A stretch of DNA of 64,000 nucleotides from Sphingomonas sp. 32-62-10 (GTDB lineage: Bacteria; Pseudomonadota; Alphaproteobacteria; Sphingomonadales; Sphingomonadaceae), in the NCBI GenBank assembly GCA_002280555.1, contig NCEE01000019.1, forward strand, positions 1 through 64,000. Direction: 5' to 3'. The translations under genes and the position numbers were made by a program. Of the stretch, positions 1 through 8,636 are shown in pieces (the stretch's first letter is position 1; every line of letters starts with the position of its first letter). A model generated the notes under the pieces. That model was not told the DNA's origin. It saw only the letters and a program-made list of their open reading frames with translations, and made no database searches.

Positions 1-2041
1 GCGAGAACTGCATCGAGTATTGCGCGCGCCCCTGAGTGAACGAACGCAGCGTGTTCACATAACCAAACATGTTGGCCAGCGGGACCATCGCGTCCACCGA
101 CTGCGCGTTGCCGCGGGTGTCGGTGCCCTGGATCTGACCACGGCGGCTGTTCATGTCACCGATCACGTCTCCCAGATAATCCTCAGGCGTCACGACCTCG
201 ACCTTCATGATCGGCTCGAGCAGCTTGATGCCGGCCTTTTGTGCGGCTTCACGCATGCAACCACGCGCACAGATTTCGAACGCCAGCGCCGACGAGTCGA
301 CGTCATGGTACTTGCCGTCCGTCAGCTCCACGGTGAAATCGATGATCGGGAAGCCGATCAGCGATCCGGTCAATGCGGTTTCGCGCATGCCCTTTTCAAC
401 CGACGGAATATATTCCTTCGGCACGTTGCCGCCCTTCACCGAATCGATGAAAATGAAGCCCGAGCCGCGCTCGCCCGGCGTCACCTTGACGCGGACTTCG
501 GCGAACTGGCCCGAACCACCCGACTGCTTCTTGTGGGTGTAGGTCAGCTCGACAGGCTTGGCGAGATATTCGCGATACGCCACCTGCGGCGCGCCGACAT
601 TCGCCTCGACCTTGAACTCACGCTTCATGCGATCGACCAGGATTTCCAGGTGAAGCTCACCCATACCCTTGATGATGGTCTGGCCGCTCTCTGCATCTGA
701 TGACACGCGGAACGACGGATCTTCGCGAGCAAGACGATTGAGCGCGACGCCCATCTTTTCCTGGTCGGCCTTGGTCTTCGGTTCCACCGACAGCTCGATC
801 ACGGGCTCGGGGAATTCCATCCGCTCGAGAATGATCGGCGCCGTCATCGCGCACAACGTGTCACCGGTCGTGGTGTCCTTCAGGCCCGCCAGCGCCACGA
901 TGTCGCCCGCGTACGCGATCTGGATGTCCTCGCGCTCGTTGGCATGCATCAGCAGCATGCGGCCGACCTTTTCCTTCTTGTCCTTGACCGAATTCGTGAC
1001 CTGCGACGCGGTTTCGAGCTTGCCCGAATAGATGCGCGCGAAGGTCAGCGTACCCACGAACGGATCGTTCATGATCTTGAACGCGAGCGCCGAGAACGGC
1101 GCTTCATCCGACGACGGGCGCTCATCCGGCGTCACGCCATCGAGCTTGAGGCCCTGAATAGGGGGAACGTCGAGCGGCGATGGCAAATAGTCGACAACCG
1201 CGTCCAGCAGGGGCTGCACGCCCTTGTTCTTGAACGCCGAGCCGCACACCACCGGCACGAACGAGAAGTTGAGCGTGCCCTTGCGGATCAGCTTCTTCAG
1301 GTCAGCCGTGCTCGGCTCGTTGCCCTCAAGATAGGCTTCCATCAGCGCGTCGTCTTGTTCGACGGCCATTTCGATCAGGTCGCTGCGATACTTCGCGGCC
1401 TTTTCGACCATGTCTGCCGGAATTTCCTCAAAGACGAACTTCGCGCCGAGGCTCTCTTCGAGCCAGATGATCGCGCGATTCTCCACGAGGTCGACAAGAC
1501 CCTTGAAGCCGCCTTCCATACCAATCGGCAGATACAGCACGGCCGGGCGCGCACCCAGCCGATCGATGATCGACTGGACGCAGAAGTAGAAATCGGCACC
1601 GGTGCGGTCGAGCTTGTTGACGAAGCACATCCGCGGAACCTTGTACTTCTCCGCCTGACGCCACACCGTTTCAGACTGCGGCTCGACGCCGGCAACGCCG
1701 TCGAAGCAGGCAACCGCGCCATCGAGCACGCGCAGCGAACGCTCGACTTCAATCGTGAAGTCGACGTGCCCGGGCGTGTCGATGATGTTGATCAGATGCT
1801 CTTCGCCCTTGCCCTCTTCGGCGCGCCATTTGCACGTCGTGGCAGCCGACGTGATCGTGATCCCACGCTCCTGCTCCTGCTCCATCCAATCCATCGTCGC
1901 GGTGCCTTCATGCACTTCGCCGATCTTGTAGGACTTGCCGGTGTAATACAGGATTCGCTCGGTCGTTGTCGTCTTGCCGGCGTCGATGTGCGCCATGATG
2001 CCGATGTTGCGATATCGTTCGAGCGGATGGCTGCGGGCCAT
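1..2041 (-). CDS. fusA: Elongation factor G (C-terminal end outside window)
   Basis: Translational GTPase that drives translocation of tRNA and mRNA on the ribosome and, with RRF, ribosome recycling; cytoplasmic. The reading frame is open from the ATG at 2041 to the window edge, about 680 residues of a usual ~690. The P-loop AHIDAGKT lies at residues 17-24, followed by the switch II motif DTPGHVDF and the NKLD guanine-specificity motif. The last visible residues (GRAQYSMQF) match the conserved EF-G C-terminus, so only about ten residues are missing. It is the third gene of the str operon behind rpsL and rpsG, 93 bases after rpsG. Identification is secure. Confidence 0.97.
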   Translation of the reverse strand, partial: MARSHPLERYRNIGIMAHIDAGKTTTTERILYYTGKSYKIGEVHEGTATMDWMEQEQERGITITSAATTCKWRAEEGKGEEHLINIIDTPGHVDFTIEVERSLRVLDGAVACFDGVAGVEPQSETVWRQAEKYKVPRMCFVNKLDRTGADFYFCVQSIIDRLGARPAVLYLPIGMEGGFKGLVDLVENRAIIWLEESLGAKFVFEEIPADMVEKAAKYRSDLIEMAVEQDDALMEAYLEGNEPSTADLKKLIRKGTLNFSFVPVVCGSAFKNKGVQPLLDAVVDYLPSPLDVPPIQGLKLDGVTPDERPSSDEAPFSALAFKIMNDPFVGTLTFARIYSGKLETASQVTNSVKDKKEKVGRMLLMHANEREDIQIAYAGDIVALAGLKDTTTGDTLCAMTAPIILERMEFPEPVIELSVEPKTKADQEKMGVALNRLAREDPSFRVSSDAESGQTIIKGMGELHLEILVDRMKREFKVEANVGAPQVAYREYLAKPVELTYTHKKQSGGSGQFAEVRVKVTPGERGSGFIFIDSVKGGNVPKEYIPSVEKGMRETALTGSLIGFPIIDFTVELTDGKYHDVDSSALAFEICARGCMREAAQKAGIKLLEPIMKVEVVTPEDYLGDVIGDMNSRRGQIQGTDTRGNAQSVDAMVPLANMFGYVNTLRSFTQGRAQYSMQFS

Positions 2042-2134
2042 GATCGGTTCCTTGGGGATGTGGAGAAGCCGGGGCGTTGACCCCGGCTTGTCCGATATAG
2101 GAAGTCTAGACGGTCTTCGTAAGGCTAGTCGCGC

Positions 2135-2605
2135 TTACCAGCGATAATGCGAGAAGGCACGGTTGGCTTCGGCCATCCGGTGCGTGTCTTCACGCTTTTT
2201 CACGGCGTTGCCACGGTTGTTGGCGGCATCCATCAGCTCACCCGACAGGCGACCTGCCATTGTGTGCTCGCTGCGGGCACGCGCGGCCGTAATCAGCCAG
2301 CGAATCGCCAGCGCCTGCGAGCGTTCGAAGCGAACCTCGACCGGCACCTGATAGGTCGCACCACCGACGCGGCGGCTGCGCACTTCGATGTTCGGCTTCA
2401 CATTGTTCAGTGCTTCGTGGAACACCGCGAGCGGGTCCTTCTTGGCGCGGGCTTCGACGGTTTCGAGCGCACCATAGACGATGCCTTCGGCGACGGACTT
2501 CTTGCCGTCCAGCATCACCGAATTCATGAACTTCGACAGCACCTCATCACCAAATTTGGGATCAGGCAGGATTTCCCGCTTTTCGGGACGACGACGACGA
2601 GACAT
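2135..2605 (-). CDS. rpsG: 30S ribosomal protein S7
   Basis: Primary rRNA-binding protein of the 30S head; binds 16S rRNA near the E and P sites. It is 156 residues long, the normal family length, and begins MSRRRRPEKREILPDPKFGD, the classical S7 N-terminus. The conserved GGATYQVPVEV segment lies near the middle. It sits between rpsL and fusA on the same strand, the standard str operon order. Confidence 0.98.
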   Translation of the reverse strand: MSRRRRPEKREILPDPKFGDEVLSKFMNSVMLDGKKSVAEGIVYGALETVEARAKKDPLAVFHEALNNVKPNIEVRSRRVGGATYQVPVEVRFERSQALAIRWLITAARARSEHTMAGRLSGELMDAANNRGNAVKKREDTHRMAEANRAFSHYRW

Positions 2606-2658
2606 ATTTTTTTCCTCTAAACTTCAGCCGTGAAGGTCGGACAAAATAGCCGACCGGC

Positions 2659-3030
2659 TTACTTCGGACGCTTGGCGCCGTACTTGGAACGGGATTGGCG
2701 ACGATCCTTGACACCCTGTGTGTCGAGCACGCCGCGCAGCACGTGATAGCGCACGCCGGGCAAATCGCGAACGCGACCGCCGCGGATCAGCACGACCGAG
2801 TGCTCCTGCAGGTTATGCCCTTCACCCGGGATATAGCTGATGACTTCGCGCTGGTTGGTCAGGCGAACCTTGGCCACCTTGCGCAATGCCGAGTTCGGCT
2901 TTTTCGGAGTCGTCGTATAAACGCGCGTGCAGACGCCCCGCTTCTGGGGGTTCTGGTCCATCGCAGGGACCTTTGATTTGGCCTTCTGCGGATCGCGGCC
3001 CTTGCGGACCAGCTGGTTAATCGTTGGCAT
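2659..3030 (-). CDS. rpsL: 30S ribosomal protein S12
   Basis: Decoding-centre protein of the small subunit, controlling accuracy of tRNA selection. The 123-residue form beginning MPTINQLVRKGR is the family length; an in-frame ATG four codons upstream gives a non-conserved extension and was rejected. The loop TTPKKPNSALRKV at about residues 40-52 contains the lysine (Lys43) where streptomycin-resistance substitutions arise; here it is the wild-type lysine. The PGVRYHV motif is also present. First gene of the str operon. Confidence 0.98.
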   Translation of the reverse strand: MPTINQLVRKGRDPQKAKSKVPAMDQNPQKRGVCTRVYTTTPKKPNSALRKVAKVRLTNQREVISYIPGEGHNLQEHSVVLIRGGRVRDLPGVRYHVLRGVLDTQGVKDRRQSRSKYGAKRPK

Positions 3031-3215
3031 GAAGCCCTTCACCTTTTGTTACCGGCAATCCCGGCGGTTACTTTGCTGAAAGCGGAAAAATACAAAGGGA
3101 CCCCGGCGGCCATAACGGCCCCCCAGGCCCCTTGCGTTCAGCAATGTTCAGCTCTGCTCACTAGCGAACGGCGTGCAGGCAAACCCACCACCAGCCCCTT
3201 TCGCGAGCAGGCGGC

Positions 3216-3244
3216 GCTATACCCATGCTGGCCGGGGTGGTCAA
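3216..3244 (-). promoter_or_regulatory. Putative sigma-70 promoter of the str operon
   Basis: Read on the minus strand, TTGACC is followed by a 17-base spacer and TATAGC, a good match to the -35/-10 consensus, about 185 bases upstream of rpsL. It lies in a 331-base gene-free stretch (3031-3361) in which nothing else was recognised. Position and spacing support the call; no transcription start is known. Confidence 0.5.
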
Positions 3245-3361
3245 TGCCATGATGCGTCAATCGCGATAGACGCAGAAATCCAGCGCAATTCCGTGACGTG
3301 CCGCCACTCAAAATGGCACTATCCCGTCTGAACTTAACCCCGCCTCAACCATGGCCGGGGC

Positions 3362-4558
3362 ATGGCTTTATCCATGATTCCTGCTCCCCACTTCACAGTA
3401 CTTCTGCCGGCAGCGCCCGCCCGATCGCCCTTGCCCCCCGTTGCCGTCACCCTGGCAGCGGCCGCCCTGCTGCATCTGGCTTTCTGGCACATCGTTGCCG
3501 CCGATATGTCAGCCTATTTGCTGCCGTGGTTCGATCATATCGTCCGCACCGGGCCGGTAGCCGCCTTTGCCGCGCCATTTTCAAACTACACCCCGCCATA
3601 TCTCTATCTGCTGGCGATCGTCAGCCCGCTCGCGCCGTTCGTGCCGTGGATTACGCTGATCAAGCTGATCTCGGTCGCAGGCACCGGCGCGCTTGCGTTC
3701 GCGGTGCGGCATCTGCTGACTCGCCTGGATGTACCGCAGCCTGAGCGGGGTGCCGCGCTGGTATTCTTGTTGCCGAGTGTTGCGATCAACGCTTCACTGC
3801 TGGGCCAGGCCGACATGTTCTGGGCGGCGCCGTGCGTGATGGCGCTCGCCGCCGCACTTGATCGCCGCCATGCCGCGACGCTGCTGTGGTGCGGGGTCGC
3901 GCTGTCGTTCAAGGCGCAGGCGGTACTGATCGCGCCCTTCTTTCTGGCCTTGCTGATCCACCGGCGCGTGCCCGTCCGGCTGTGGCTGCTGACCCCGCTT
4001 GCAACCGCCGCGATGATGATCCCGGCGATGGTGGCCGGCTGGCCGCCTGGCAACCTGGTCGCTATCTATGCGCTGCAAAGCACGACCTTTGCTGATCTCT
4101 CCCGCAATGCCCCCAATATCTGGTCGATCATCGATCTGCTGCCGCGGGGTGAGGATATGCCCTTGCTGGGGCTCGCCTTTACCGCTGCTGTCGGCGCGAG
4201 TGCCGCCTATATCGCGCGATTCTCGGCCCAACCGCTGCACGGACGAGCGTTGATCGCCGCAGCCCTGTTGGCGATGCTGGTGACGGCGGGACTGCTCCCC
4301 AAAATGCACGAGCGCTTCTTCTACCTCGCCGATATCGTCGCGCTGGTGTTGGCGATCATGGCCGCCGATCGGGAAAGCTGGCGAACCGCCTTATTGATCC
4401 AGACTGGATCGACTTTGGCGCTGTTCGCCTATCTGAGCGGCATCGAATCCGTCGCTGCGATGAGCGCCGTGCCGATGCTCGTCGCCACCTGGCGTATCGC
4501 CCGGCCGCTGCTCCAGCCCGCGGCGAACGACAATCCCCTTCTGGTACGCCCAATATGA
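3362..4558 (+). CDS. Polytopic membrane protein, GT-C glycosyltransferase-like
   Basis: A 398-residue protein with about ten hydrophobic helices, probably in the inner membrane. Motifs resemble polyprenyl-phosphate-dependent GT-C mannosyltransferases: an early loop with the NYTPPYLYLL stretch, GQADMFWA near residue 140, and PKMHERFFYLAD near residue 315. This suggests transfer of a sugar from a lipid carrier in the periplasm, but no catalytic residue can be assigned and the acceptor is unknown. The C-terminus carries PAANDNP, a short polar tail. The ATG at 3362 follows a GGGG stretch; a second ATG at 3374 is also possible. Monocistronic between the str operon and the bactofilin gene. Confidence 0.6.
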   Translation: MALSMIPAPHFTVLLPAAPARSPLPPVAVTLAAAALLHLAFWHIVAADMSAYLLPWFDHIVRTGPVAAFAAPFSNYTPPYLYLLAIVSPLAPFVPWITLIKLISVAGTGALAFAVRHLLTRLDVPQPERGAALVFLLPSVAINASLLGQADMFWAAPCVMALAAALDRRHAATLLWCGVALSFKAQAVLIAPFFLALLIHRRVPVRLWLLTPLATAAMMIPAMVAGWPPGNLVAIYALQSTTFADLSRNAPNIWSIIDLLPRGEDMPLLGLAFTAAVGASAAYIARFSAQPLHGRALIAAALLAMLVTAGLLPKMHERFFYLADIVALVLAIMAADRESWRTALLIQTGSTLALFAYLSGIESVAAMSAVPMLVATWRIARPLLQPAANDNPLLVRPI

Positions 4559-4607
4559 GTGTTCCCGTCTCCTAGCCGACCCTGTTTTATGTTACGGTTC
4601 TTCCCGA

Positions 4608-4640
4608 GTCGCTGGATCAGCTTCTGGCTCGGTTTTTTTG
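4608..4640 (+). terminator. Possible intrinsic terminator after the membrane protein gene
   Basis: CCGAG and CTCGG enclose an inner GCTG/CAGC hairpin and are followed by a run of seven T. The stem is imperfect, and the site lies directly before the bactofilin ribosome-binding site, so it could also be leader RNA. Confidence 0.4.
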
Positions 4641-4652
4641 TGCGGGGTGATT

Positions 4653-5159
4653 ATGAGCATGTTTAACAACAACAAGGCTGGATCGACGCGGGAGACGGGC
4701 TCGAGCAGCCTGCCACCAGCCCCCGCCCAGTCGTCGGCCAAGCGCGGAATGTTCTCGGTGCTCGGGCCTGATGTAATCGTGACGGGCAACGTGACTGCAA
4801 CCGCCGATCTGCACATCGACGGTCGTGTCGACGGCGACGTGAATTGCGGATCGCTCGTCCAGGGCAATGAGAGCCGCATTTCGGGCAACGTTCGTGCAGA
4901 AAGCGCGCGTCTGGGCGGCGCGATCGAGGGCACGGTGTCGGTACGCCAACTCACCGTCGAGCGCGCTGCGCGGATCACCGGCGATGTCGAATATGAAAAC
5001 ATCGCGATCGAAAACGGCGCCAGCATCGATGGCCGCCTGAAGCACGTCTCGCCCGATTCAGGGAAAACCTTTGGCGGTCCGGCGACGACAACCGTTACTT
5101 CGCCGTCGCGCGCGACCGAATCAGTATTCTACACCCCTCCGAGCGAAGCCGCCGCCTGA
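4653..5159 (+). CDS. Bactofilin (polymer-forming cytoskeletal protein)
   Basis: Bactofilins polymerise without nucleotide into membrane-associated filaments that localise cell-wall or stalk enzymes. This 168-residue protein has a disordered N-terminal tail rich in Ser, Thr and Pro, then the beta-helical core starting around GPDVIVTGNVTATADLHIDGRV with the repeating GxVxG pattern, then a Thr/Ser/Pro tail. The ATG at 4653 follows GCGGGG at a suitable distance; an upstream TTG at 4638 is in frame but poorly placed. A strong terminator follows, so it is probably transcribed alone or with the preceding gene. Confidence 0.9.
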   Translation: MSMFNNNKAGSTRETGSSSLPPAPAQSSAKRGMFSVLGPDVIVTGNVTATADLHIDGRVDGDVNCGSLVQGNESRISGNVRAESARLGGAIEGTVSVRQLTVERAARITGDVEYENIAIENGASIDGRLKHVSPDSGKTFGGPATTTVTSPSRATESVFYTPPSEAAA

Positions 5160-5180
5160 TCGGTAGCGCGGTTCGAGCAT

Positions 5181-5217
5181 AAGGCGCTTTCCCGGGGGGC
5201 TGGGAAAGCGCCTTTTT
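5181..5217 (+). terminator. Rho-independent terminator after the bactofilin gene
   Basis: A 13-base arm beginning AAGGCGCTTTCCC pairs with GGGAAAGCGCCTTT across a short G-rich loop and runs into a T tract. It is near-symmetric, so it could also serve the minus-strand amidohydrolase that converges on it. Confidence 0.88.
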
Positions 5218-5276
5218 GCTGCGTGGTGCACTGGGCGCAGGACCCCGGCCTTTACCACGGTGACGATGGCAGCCGC

Positions 5277-6554
5277 TTACTTGATGCGCACCCCGCCCTT
5301 GATGACCGCACTCGGCTTTTCGAGCAGGCGGACATTGGTCAGCGGATCGCCCGTGACGGCTACGATGTCGCCATAGCGACCCACCGCAAGCGAACCGACA
5401 TCGGCTGTGCGCGACAGCGCCTCTGCCGCATTGGTCGTCGCGGTCCGAATCGCCTCGGCCGGGGTCATCCCCCATTCGATCATCTTGGCGAACTGGAGCG
5501 CGTTCTGGCCCGCCGGGAACACGCCGCCATTGTCGGTGCCGAACACCATTTTTACGCCCGCCTTGTGCGCATCGCGGAACACTTCGCGCTGCTTGCGGCC
5601 GATCTGGCGTTCCTTTTCCAGGCTTTCGGGGAACACCCCATTCTTCGCGCCCTCGGCCAGAATATAATCATCGTCATAGATATCCATCGAGAACCACGCG
5701 CCCGCTGCCTTGGCGAGACGGAAGCTCTCGGCATCGGCCAGGCTGGCATGCTCGATCGTATCCACCCCGGCGCGCAGTGAATCGTTGATACCGGACGTGC
5801 CATGGGCGTGTGCGGCAACGCGCATGCCAAGCATATGCGCCTCCGCCGTAACGGCCTTGATCTCTTCAAGCGTCATTTGCTGCGCGCCTGCCGCATCGCC
5901 GCGCGAAAGTACTCCGCCGGTCGCGCAGATTTTGATCGCCTCCGCGCCATATTTGCGCATCGTGCGCACCAGCTTGCGATACCCCTCTGGCCCATCGGCG
6001 ACGGACGGATTGGGCAGCCCTGCAAAGCTTGGCGGCAGCGATTCGGTCCCGTCGCAGTGCCCGCCGGTCGCGCCCAGCGCATAACCCGACGGCACGATCC
6101 GTGGCCCGGCGATATAGCCGGCCTCTACCGCCTGTTTCAGACCGACATCGTTGAACTGGCCCGATCCCACATTGCGCACCGTCGTGAAGCCCGCCTCCAG
6201 CATTGCCTTGGCATTGGCCACACCAACTGCTTGCCAGAAGCTGTCAGTATAGCCGAGCGCCTGATAGCCACTGAGCCGGGGATCGGCATCGAGATGGACA
6301 TGCATGTCGATCAGACCGGGCAGGATGGTCTGGCCCGAAAGATCGATGTGCTTCACATCGCTGCCCCATTTCACCGTACGCGCATCGGCAACGCCGGTGA
6401 TGCGGCCGTCGGTGATGAAGATAGCGGGGTAGTCCACCGTCTTGCCATTCACCACGTCAACCATGTGATCGGCGGTGACGACCACGGTGTCAGCAGCGGC
6501 GGGAACGGTGACGAACGCAAGCGCAACAGCACTTGCAACAATGGATTTCAGCAC
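5277..6554 (-). CDS. Secreted metal-dependent amidohydrolase (prolidase-like)
   Basis: Amidohydrolase-superfamily enzyme, probably hydrolysing X-Pro, X-Arg/Lys or related amides in the periplasm; the exact substrate is not readable. Seen: a signal peptide (SIVASAVALAFVTVPAAA), metal ligands HVH after GLIDM, a likely carboxylated lysine in EAIKICATGG, AAHAHG, TIEHAS and the final metal/catalytic Asp in FGTDNGG. The start chosen is GTG at 6554, because AAGGGG lies six bases upstream; the ATG at 6578 overlaps the end of lpdA and adds residues before the signal peptide. It follows lpdA by 23 bases and may be cotranscribed with it, with no obvious functional link. Confidence 0.85.
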   Translation of the reverse strand: MLKSIVASAVALAFVTVPAAADTVVVTADHMVDVVNGKTVDYPAIFITDGRITGVADARTVKWGSDVKHIDLSGQTILPGLIDMHVHLDADPRLSGYQALGYTDSFWQAVGVANAKAMLEAGFTTVRNVGSGQFNDVGLKQAVEAGYIAGPRIVPSGYALGATGGHCDGTESLPPSFAGLPNPSVADGPEGYRKLVRTMRKYGAEAIKICATGGVLSRGDAAGAQQMTLEEIKAVTAEAHMLGMRVAAHAHGTSGINDSLRAGVDTIEHASLADAESFRLAKAAGAWFSMDIYDDDYILAEGAKNGVFPESLEKERQIGRKQREVFRDAHKAGVKMVFGTDNGGVFPAGQNALQFAKMIEWGMTPAEAIRTATTNAAEALSRTADVGSLAVGRYGDIVAVTGDPLTNVRLLEKPSAVIKGGVRIK

Positions 6555-6577
6555 ATTCGACCCCTTTGATATTAGCA

Positions 6578-7975
6578 TTAGATATGCAGCGCGCGCCCGT
6601 AAGCGCCAAGCACGCTTTCGTGCATCATTTCCGACAAGGTCGGGTGTGGGAACACGCTTTCCATGAAATCGGCTTCGACCAGCTCTGCGGTCTTGCCGAT
6701 CGTATAGCCCTGGATCAGCTCGGTCACTTCGGCGCCGATCATGTGCGCGCCGAGCAACTCGCCGGTCTTGGCATCGAACACGGTCTTCACGAAGCCCTCG
6801 GCCTCGCCCAGTGCGATCGCCTTGCCGTTGCCGATGAAGGGGAAGTTGCCGACCTTTACCTCATACCCGGCCTCTTTCGCCTTGGCCTCGGTAAGGCCCA
6901 CGCTGGCGATCTGCGGGTGGCAATAGGTGCAGCCCGGGATGTTGAGCGGGTTCATCGCATGCGGGTGGCCGCCCGCAATCGCTTCCGCCGCAATCACGCC
7001 TTCATGGCTGGCCTTGTGCGCGAGCCAGGGCGGGGCGGTGATATCGCCGATCGCGTAGAGGCCGGGGACGTTGGTCTGGCAAGTCGGTCCGGTTTTCAGG
7101 AAGCCGCGATCGGTTTCCACGCCGAGCGCTTCCAGCCCGATATTCTCGGTGTTGGGAACGATGCCGATCGCGACGATGCAGTGGCTGAATTCGCCGTCGA
7201 TGACCTTGCCATCTTTCCCCTTGATGCTCGCCTTCACGCCCTTGTCGGTGGCGCTCAGCTTCTCGACGCCCGCGCCGGTCATGATTGTCATCCCTTGCTT
7301 CTTCAGTGCCTTTTCGAGGAACGCGGAAACATCGGCATCCTCGACCGGCACGATCCGGTCGAGCATTTCGACGACCGTCACCTCGGCACCCATATCATTG
7401 TAGAAGCTGGCGAACTCGATCCCGATCGCGCCGGAGCCGATGACGAGCAGCTTGGTCGGCATTTCGGGCGGCACCATCGCATGGCGATAGGTCCAGATGC
7501 GCTTGCCGTCAGCGGGCGCAAACGGCAGGTCGCGGGCGCGCGCACCGGTGGCTAGGATGATGTTCTTCGCCGTCAGCGCGGTCGACTTGCCGTCCTTGTC
7601 GGTCACGGTCAGCGCATTGGCGGCGGTCAGTTTCCCCTCGCCCATGAAGACGCTGATCTTGTTCTTCTTCATCAGATGGGTGACGCCCTGATTGAGCTGT
7701 TTCGCCACCCCGCGCGAGCGCTTCACCACCGCGGCGATATCCGCGCTGATGCCCTCGGCGATCAGCCCGTAATCCTTGGCGTGCTGCATATAATGATAGA
7801 TTTCCGCCGATCGCAGCAACGCCTTGGTGGGGATGCACCCCCAATTGAGGCAGATGCCGCCGAGCAACTCACGCTCGACAATCGCGACCTTCAGGCCAAG
7901 CTGGCTCGCCCGGATCGCCGCGACATAGCCGCCGGGCCCCGAACCGAGAACGATGAGATCAAATTGGTCAGCCAC
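6578..7975 (-). CDS. lpdA: Dihydrolipoyl dehydrogenase (E3)
   Basis: Flavoenzyme that reoxidises dihydrolipoamide on E2 of 2-oxoacid dehydrogenase complexes and passes electrons to NAD+. It has 465 residues. The N-terminal FAD fold GSGPGGYVAAIRA is followed by the redox disulfide GGICLNWGCIPTK (Cys42, Cys47), a second NAD-binding GSGAIGIEFA, the AIGIVPNT segment, and the C-terminal His-Glu pair in FPHPTLSE. It lies near the E2 gene on the same strand, separated by a thioesterase and a small membrane protein, consistent with supplying the pyruvate dehydrogenase complex. Confidence 0.96.
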   Translation of the reverse strand: MADQFDLIVLGSGPGGYVAAIRASQLGLKVAIVERELLGGICLNWGCIPTKALLRSAEIYHYMQHAKDYGLIAEGISADIAAVVKRSRGVAKQLNQGVTHLMKKNKISVFMGEGKLTAANALTVTDKDGKSTALTAKNIILATGARARDLPFAPADGKRIWTYRHAMVPPEMPTKLLVIGSGAIGIEFASFYNDMGAEVTVVEMLDRIVPVEDADVSAFLEKALKKQGMTIMTGAGVEKLSATDKGVKASIKGKDGKVIDGEFSHCIVAIGIVPNTENIGLEALGVETDRGFLKTGPTCQTNVPGLYAIGDITAPPWLAHKASHEGVIAAEAIAGGHPHAMNPLNIPGCTYCHPQIASVGLTEAKAKEAGYEVKVGNFPFIGNGKAIALGEAEGFVKTVFDAKTGELLGAHMIGAEVTELIQGYTIGKTAELVEADFMESVFPHPTLSEMMHESVLGAYGRALHI

Positions 7976-8016
7976 AACTATCTCCTGGGGAGGGAGGAAG
8001 GATCAGTGAAGGAATG

Positions 8017-8406
8017 TCAGACGAGCGGGCCATCGACCGGGCGGGGCCTGCCATCCGGCCCCATCGACACAAGCGTGAGCTGGCCGCGTGCGGCGCGCTC
8101 GGTGTCGTCGCCGTGTCGGTCTCGCCGCCAGCATTCGACCGCGACGGTCATGGACGTTCGCCCGACCGCAATGATACTGGCATAAAAGCTCACCTCGTCG
8201 CCGATGGTAACCGGCGCGGTGAAGTTGAACCCGTCAGCGGCGACCACCGGGGCCTGGCCCCGGCAACGCTGCGACGCGACAGAGCCCGCCGCGAGCGCCA
8301 TCTGCCCCATCAGCCAGCCAACGAAAATCGAGCCGTAAGGGTTGGCATCTTCTGCCATCGCGGTGGCGCGAATGGCCAGCGTCATGCCGGGCGGCTGATC
8401 AGCCAC
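8017..8406 (-). CDS. Acyl-CoA thioesterase, hotdog fold (YciA-like)
   Basis: Predicted cytoplasmic hydrolysis of acyl-CoA to free acid and CoA. The 129-residue protein shows the YciA/BACH-type motif DANPYGSIFVGWLM near residues 20-33, with the usual catalytic Asp-Asn pattern, and the strand segment GDEVSFYASIIAVGRTSM. The first codons overlap the 3' end of the small membrane protein gene by 8 bases. Placement between E2 and E3 genes suggests cotranscription with the pyruvate dehydrogenase genes, perhaps as an acetyl/acyl-CoA overflow valve; this role is inference. Confidence 0.85.
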   Translation of the reverse strand: MADQPPGMTLAIRATAMAEDANPYGSIFVGWLMGQMALAAGSVASQRCRGQAPVVAADGFNFTAPVTIGDEVSFYASIIAVGRTSMTVAVECWRRDRHGDDTERAARGQLTLVSMGPDGRPRPVDGPLV

Positions 8407-8626
8407 GGTCCGACGTTACCCCAGCGGCGCGGTCGGCCGCCCGGTCCGCCGCCCATGCATCACGCATCTGGGGATATCCCATGCCGATGATGAAGGCGAT
8501 CGCGACATAATCGATGATCCAGATCTCAGCACGCGCCAGTGGCACCGCCCAAGCGGCAGCAACCGCCATCACGATCGACACGATAATGCCGATCGCCACA
8601 TACATCAGCTCGATCGCAAAGCGCAT
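8399..8626 (-). CDS. Small two-helix membrane protein, unknown function
   Basis: A 75-residue protein with two hydrophobic segments (about residues 8-30 and 36-51) and a charged C-terminal tail with an AADRAADRAAG repeat. It starts 10 bases after the E2 stop and overlaps the thioesterase start, so translation is probably coupled. No family recognised. Confidence 0.7.
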   Translation of the reverse strand: MRFAIELMYVAIGIIVSIVMAVAAAWAVPLARAEIWIIDYVAIAFIIGMGYPQMRDAWAADRAADRAAGVTSDRG

Positions 8627-8636
8627 CGCCTGCCCC

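Noticed and set aside
944..2080. Long open frame antisense to fusA (378 codons)
   Set aside because: It lies opposite the highly conserved EF-G gene; such shadow frames are expected in high-GC DNA and the translation resembles no family.
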